Source: Streptomyces sp. CB09001 (GTDB lineage: Bacteria; Actinomycetota; Actinomycetes; Streptomycetales; Streptomycetaceae). Taken from it: a DNA stretch of 64,000 nucleotides. This document shows, in pieces, positions 62,147 to 64,000 of the stretch; position 1 is the stretch's first letter, and every line of letters begins with the position of its first letter. Made by a program: the position numbers and the translations under genes. The stretch covers positions 6,935,001-6,999,000 of the forward strand of contig NZ_CP026730.1 of NCBI RefSeq assembly GCF_003369795.1, written 5' to 3'. The notes beneath the pieces are model-generated. The model had not been told where the DNA came from and searched no databases. It saw only the letters and a program-made list of their open reading frames with translations.

Positions 62147-63727
62147 CTACGGGGTGACCCGGTTGCCGCCGAAGGTCACCACGAGGGTGCCGCCCGCGTC
62201 GAAGGACCAGTCCAGGGCGCCCGCGTACGCGGCACACCGGGAGCCGTTCGAGCCGGTCCAGAACTGGTTCGAACCGTCGGCGTCGCCCACCGTCTTGTCG
62301 TTCGACCCGTCGTCGGCGCGGCACGAGGTGTTGTTCCGGAACACCGAAGTGCCCTTGTCGAAGGAGAAGTTGCGCTCGGCGTTGTCGACGCTCACGTTGT
62401 CCGAGATCGTCATCGTGCCCGGGTTCGAGTTGTAGGTGAACCCGTGCTTGCCGTTGTGGTAGGCGATGCTGCGGCGCACCACGTGGTCGACCTCGATGTC
62501 CTCGCCGCCGAGCTTGTAGCCGTTGCGGTCGCCGCTGGAGTTCTGCGTGCCGTCGGAGAGGGTGCCGTTCTCGTAGGCCAGGGAGTCCTCGATCGTGACC
62601 GCGCCGATCGGGCCCGTCTCGGACTTGGTGTAGAGGTCCCAGCCGTCGTCGATGTTGTTGTGGGACACGGCGTCGCGGAAGACGTTGCCGGGGCCGACGG
62701 TGAGCTTGGCGGCGAAGCCGTCGGCGTCCTCGCCGTCGGAGTCGGCGTTGTCGTGCGACTCCGCGCTGAGGATCAGGTTGTTGGACGGCCACTGGTCGCG
62801 GGGTGTGTCGGAGGTCGTCCGCGAGAGCTGCAACCCGGTGTCGCGGTTGAACCGCGTCACCGTGCGCTCGAACACGTTGTTGCTGCCGCCGACGAAGATG
62901 CCGTTGTCCCCGGCGTGTTCGACGACGATGCCCTCGACGTGCCAGTACGAACCGTTGACCGCGAGCCCCCGGTTCGAGGAACTCTCCGACTGGGCCGAGA
63001 AGTTCAGCACCGGTGTCTCGCCCGGGTAGGCGGTCAGCTCGGTGCGGTCGCCCGAGGTGCCGTCGTTGCCCTGCGGGACGGTGACCGTCTGCGCGTACCG
63101 GTAGGTGCCGCCGCGCAGGTAGATCGTCCCGCCGGGGGAGACCCGGTCGATCGCCGAGGTGAGGGTGGTCGGGTCGGACTCCGTCCCGGCCGCGCCGGCG
63201 CCGCCGTTCGGCGAGACGTACAGTGCGGAGCCGGACGGCGGCGGTGTGGTGTCGTCGCCGGCCACCTCGGCGTCGACGTAGTCGACGTTCGGCAGTCCGG
63301 CGGACGAGGTGGGGCTGAGCCTGACCGTGTTGTTCCCGGCCCGCACCGGCACCGTGACGGTCTTCGTCACCCACGTGTCCCAGGCGCCGGTGGACTCGAA
63401 CGCGGCCGAGGCGACGCTCGAACCGTTCACCATGATGTCCGCGGCCCGTGTGCCGTCGGTGCCGTTCGCGAAGCGCACGTTCAGCGTCGCGGTCCCCGCG
63501 GCGGGCGTGCCCACCGTGAACTCGGCGAAGGCGCCGACCGCGTTGGTGCCGTTGCAGAAACCGCTGCCGGAGTAGCCGGACCAGTCGGAGTCGATGGTGC
63601 CGGTGCAGACCGCCGACGTGGTTTCGGCCTCGTAGCGGGCGGACGCGGCCTGCGCGGACGTGCCGGACAGAGCGACGAGCGTGCCGCCCAGCAGGGCGAC
63701 GCTCGCGATGACGGGTCTCACTTGCAT
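62147..63727 (-). CDS. Secreted pectate lyase-like parallel beta-helix protein (PL9-type)
   Basis: The 526-residue protein has a signal peptide, a CBM6/35-like domain (about 32-165: RYEAETTSAVCTGTID) and a right-handed beta-helix. In the helix, DNADSDGEDADGFAAKLTVGPGN and NNIDDGWDLYTKSE match the PL9 pattern with the catalytic Lys (AAKLT) and calcium Asp cluster. It cleaves pectate by beta-elimination in soil plant debris. The ATG 63727 has GGAGACAC just upstream. A LacI-type palindrome lies 54-65 bp before it. Tail-to-tail with the band 7 gene. Confidence 0.9.
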   Translation of the reverse strand: MQVRPVIASVALLGGTLVALSGTSAQAASARYEAETTSAVCTGTIDSDWSGYSGSGFCNGTNAVGAFAEFTVGTPAAGTATLNVRFANGTDGTRAADIMVNGSSVASAAFESTGAWDTWVTKTVTVPVRAGNNTVRLSPTSSAGLPNVDYVDAEVAGDDTTPPPSGSALYVSPNGGAGAAGTESDPTTLTSAIDRVSPGGTIYLRGGTYRYAQTVTVPQGNDGTSGDRTELTAYPGETPVLNFSAQSESSSNRGLAVNGSYWHVEGIVVEHAGDNGIFVGGSNNVFERTVTRFNRDTGLQLSRTTSDTPRDQWPSNNLILSAESHDNADSDGEDADGFAAKLTVGPGNVFRDAVSHNNIDDGWDLYTKSETGPIGAVTIEDSLAYENGTLSDGTQNSSGDRNGYKLGGEDIEVDHVVRRSIAYHNGKHGFTYNSNPGTMTISDNVSVDNAERNFSFDKGTSVFRNNTSCRADDGSNDKTVGDADGSNQFWTGSNGSRCAAYAGALDWSFDAGGTLVVTFGGNRVTP

Positions 63728-63780
63728 CGTGTCTCCAGGGGGTTGGGTCCGAGCAGGACTCGGTGGGAGGATCAACTGGA

Positions 63781-63792
63781 GAAAGCGCTTTC
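63781..63792. promoter_or_regulatory. LacI-type palindrome before the pectate lyase gene
   Basis: GAAAGCGCTTTC is a perfect 12-bp palindrome with the central CG step of LacI/GalR operators, 54 bp upstream of the lyase start. A sugar-sensing LacI-family protein elsewhere on the chromosome could use it. No such gene is in this window. Confidence 0.7.
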
Positions 63793-63910
63793 CCGGGTCT
63801 TCGTGTCGGACCCTAGAGACTTGCCGTGGACGCGTCAATGGTCTGGTATCTGATTCCTGTTCACAGCTATGAACCACCGCATGAGTGAGTCTCCGGCCGC
63901 CGTCCTGTAC

Positions 63911-64000
63911 TCAGCCGAGAGCGGGCCCCGTGACGGGGCGGCCGTCCGCGTCGTAGGGCCAGACATTGGTCCGGCAGCCGTGCAGCCCCTTGATCTGCTG
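63911..64000 (-). CDS. C-terminal end of an unidentified protein (truncated by window edge)
   Basis: The minus-strand frame from 64000 to the stop at 63911 encodes 29 residues: QQIKGLHGCRTNVWPYDADG and RPVTGPALG. The WPYDADGRPVTG part resembles the C-terminal NxxPYDxxGRPLxG tail seen in some actinobacterial membrane proteins, but this is too short to name. The rest lies beyond the window. Confidence 0.4.
   Translation of the reverse strand, partial: QQIKGLHGCRTNVWPYDADGRPVTGPALG

Overview
The window is high-GC actinobacterial chromosome with the codon bias, GTG/TTG starts, ATGA/GTGA stop-start overlaps and regulator types of Streptomyces. The gene content (GH87 glucanase, chitosanase, AA10 lytic polysaccharide monooxygenase, pectate lyase, type III polyketide synthase, SpoIIE-type phosphatases, many MarR/PadR/TetR/GntR regulators) fits the accessory part of a soil Streptomyces chromosome. 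No tRNA, rRNA, CRISPR array or intact mobile element was seen.

Layout. 1-5.0 kb: 3' part of a secreted GH87-type alpha-1,3-glucanase and a membrane PI-PLC-like protein. 5.1-17.1 kb: the best-defined system, a sialic acid scavenging island. It has an oligopeptide-type ABC importer (binding protein, permease, a permease-ATPase fusion, a second ATPase) on the minus strand. On the plus strand are a FadR/GntR regulator and an esterase - sialidase - NanA-like lyase - NanK-like ROK kinase - NanE epimerase series. An identical 17-bp operator candidate lies on each side of the regulator gene, in opposite orientation. 17.1-24.5 kb: an atypical long GAPDH, SseB, MarR, an ArsR-like protein, a crcB-DUF190-crcB fluoride cluster whose leader folds as a fluoride riboswitch, uppP, a desaturase and glutaminase. 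24.5-34.9 kb: a D,D-carboxypeptidase, a second short Rho factor, a SnoaL/PadR pair, methyltransferase, GntR/UTRA regulator, a second acetylxylan esterase, an Rv1733c-like protein, a MarR-linked molybdopterin/ferredoxin-reductase pair, and a PrmC-like methyltransferase behind a highly structured leader. 34.9-46.5 kb: a PAS-GAF-PP2C phosphatase, secreted proteins, a PadR-linked 2,4-dienoyl-CoA reductase, a fibronectin-III lipoprotein, GH75 chitosanase and dihydroxyacetone kinase DhaKLM.

46.5-52.5 kb looks like a rearranged patch: small regulator/target pairs (MarR-NmrA, Rrf2-SDR) and an MFS exporter sit among gene remnants (IS701-like transposase, quinone oxidoreductase, siderophore-uptake genes). 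52.5-64 kb: histidine phosphatase, a second SpoIIE-type phosphatase, a type III polyketide synthase, a TetR/FAD-monooxygenase pair with three operators, DoxX, an AA10 enzyme under DasR-like dre sites, NfeD plus an SPFH protein, a PL9-like pectate lyase with a LacI-type palindrome upstream, and the 3' end of one more gene.

How the parts fit: several units release and import amino sugars or polysaccharide fragments (sialidase/nan island, chitosanase, AA10). The nan route ends at N-acetylglucosamine-6-phosphate, the precursor of the DasR effector in Streptomyces, so the sialic acid island and the dre-controlled AA10 gene may respond to the same metabolite family. The link is inferred, not shown. 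All functions come from reading translated sequence and motifs; no database search was run.
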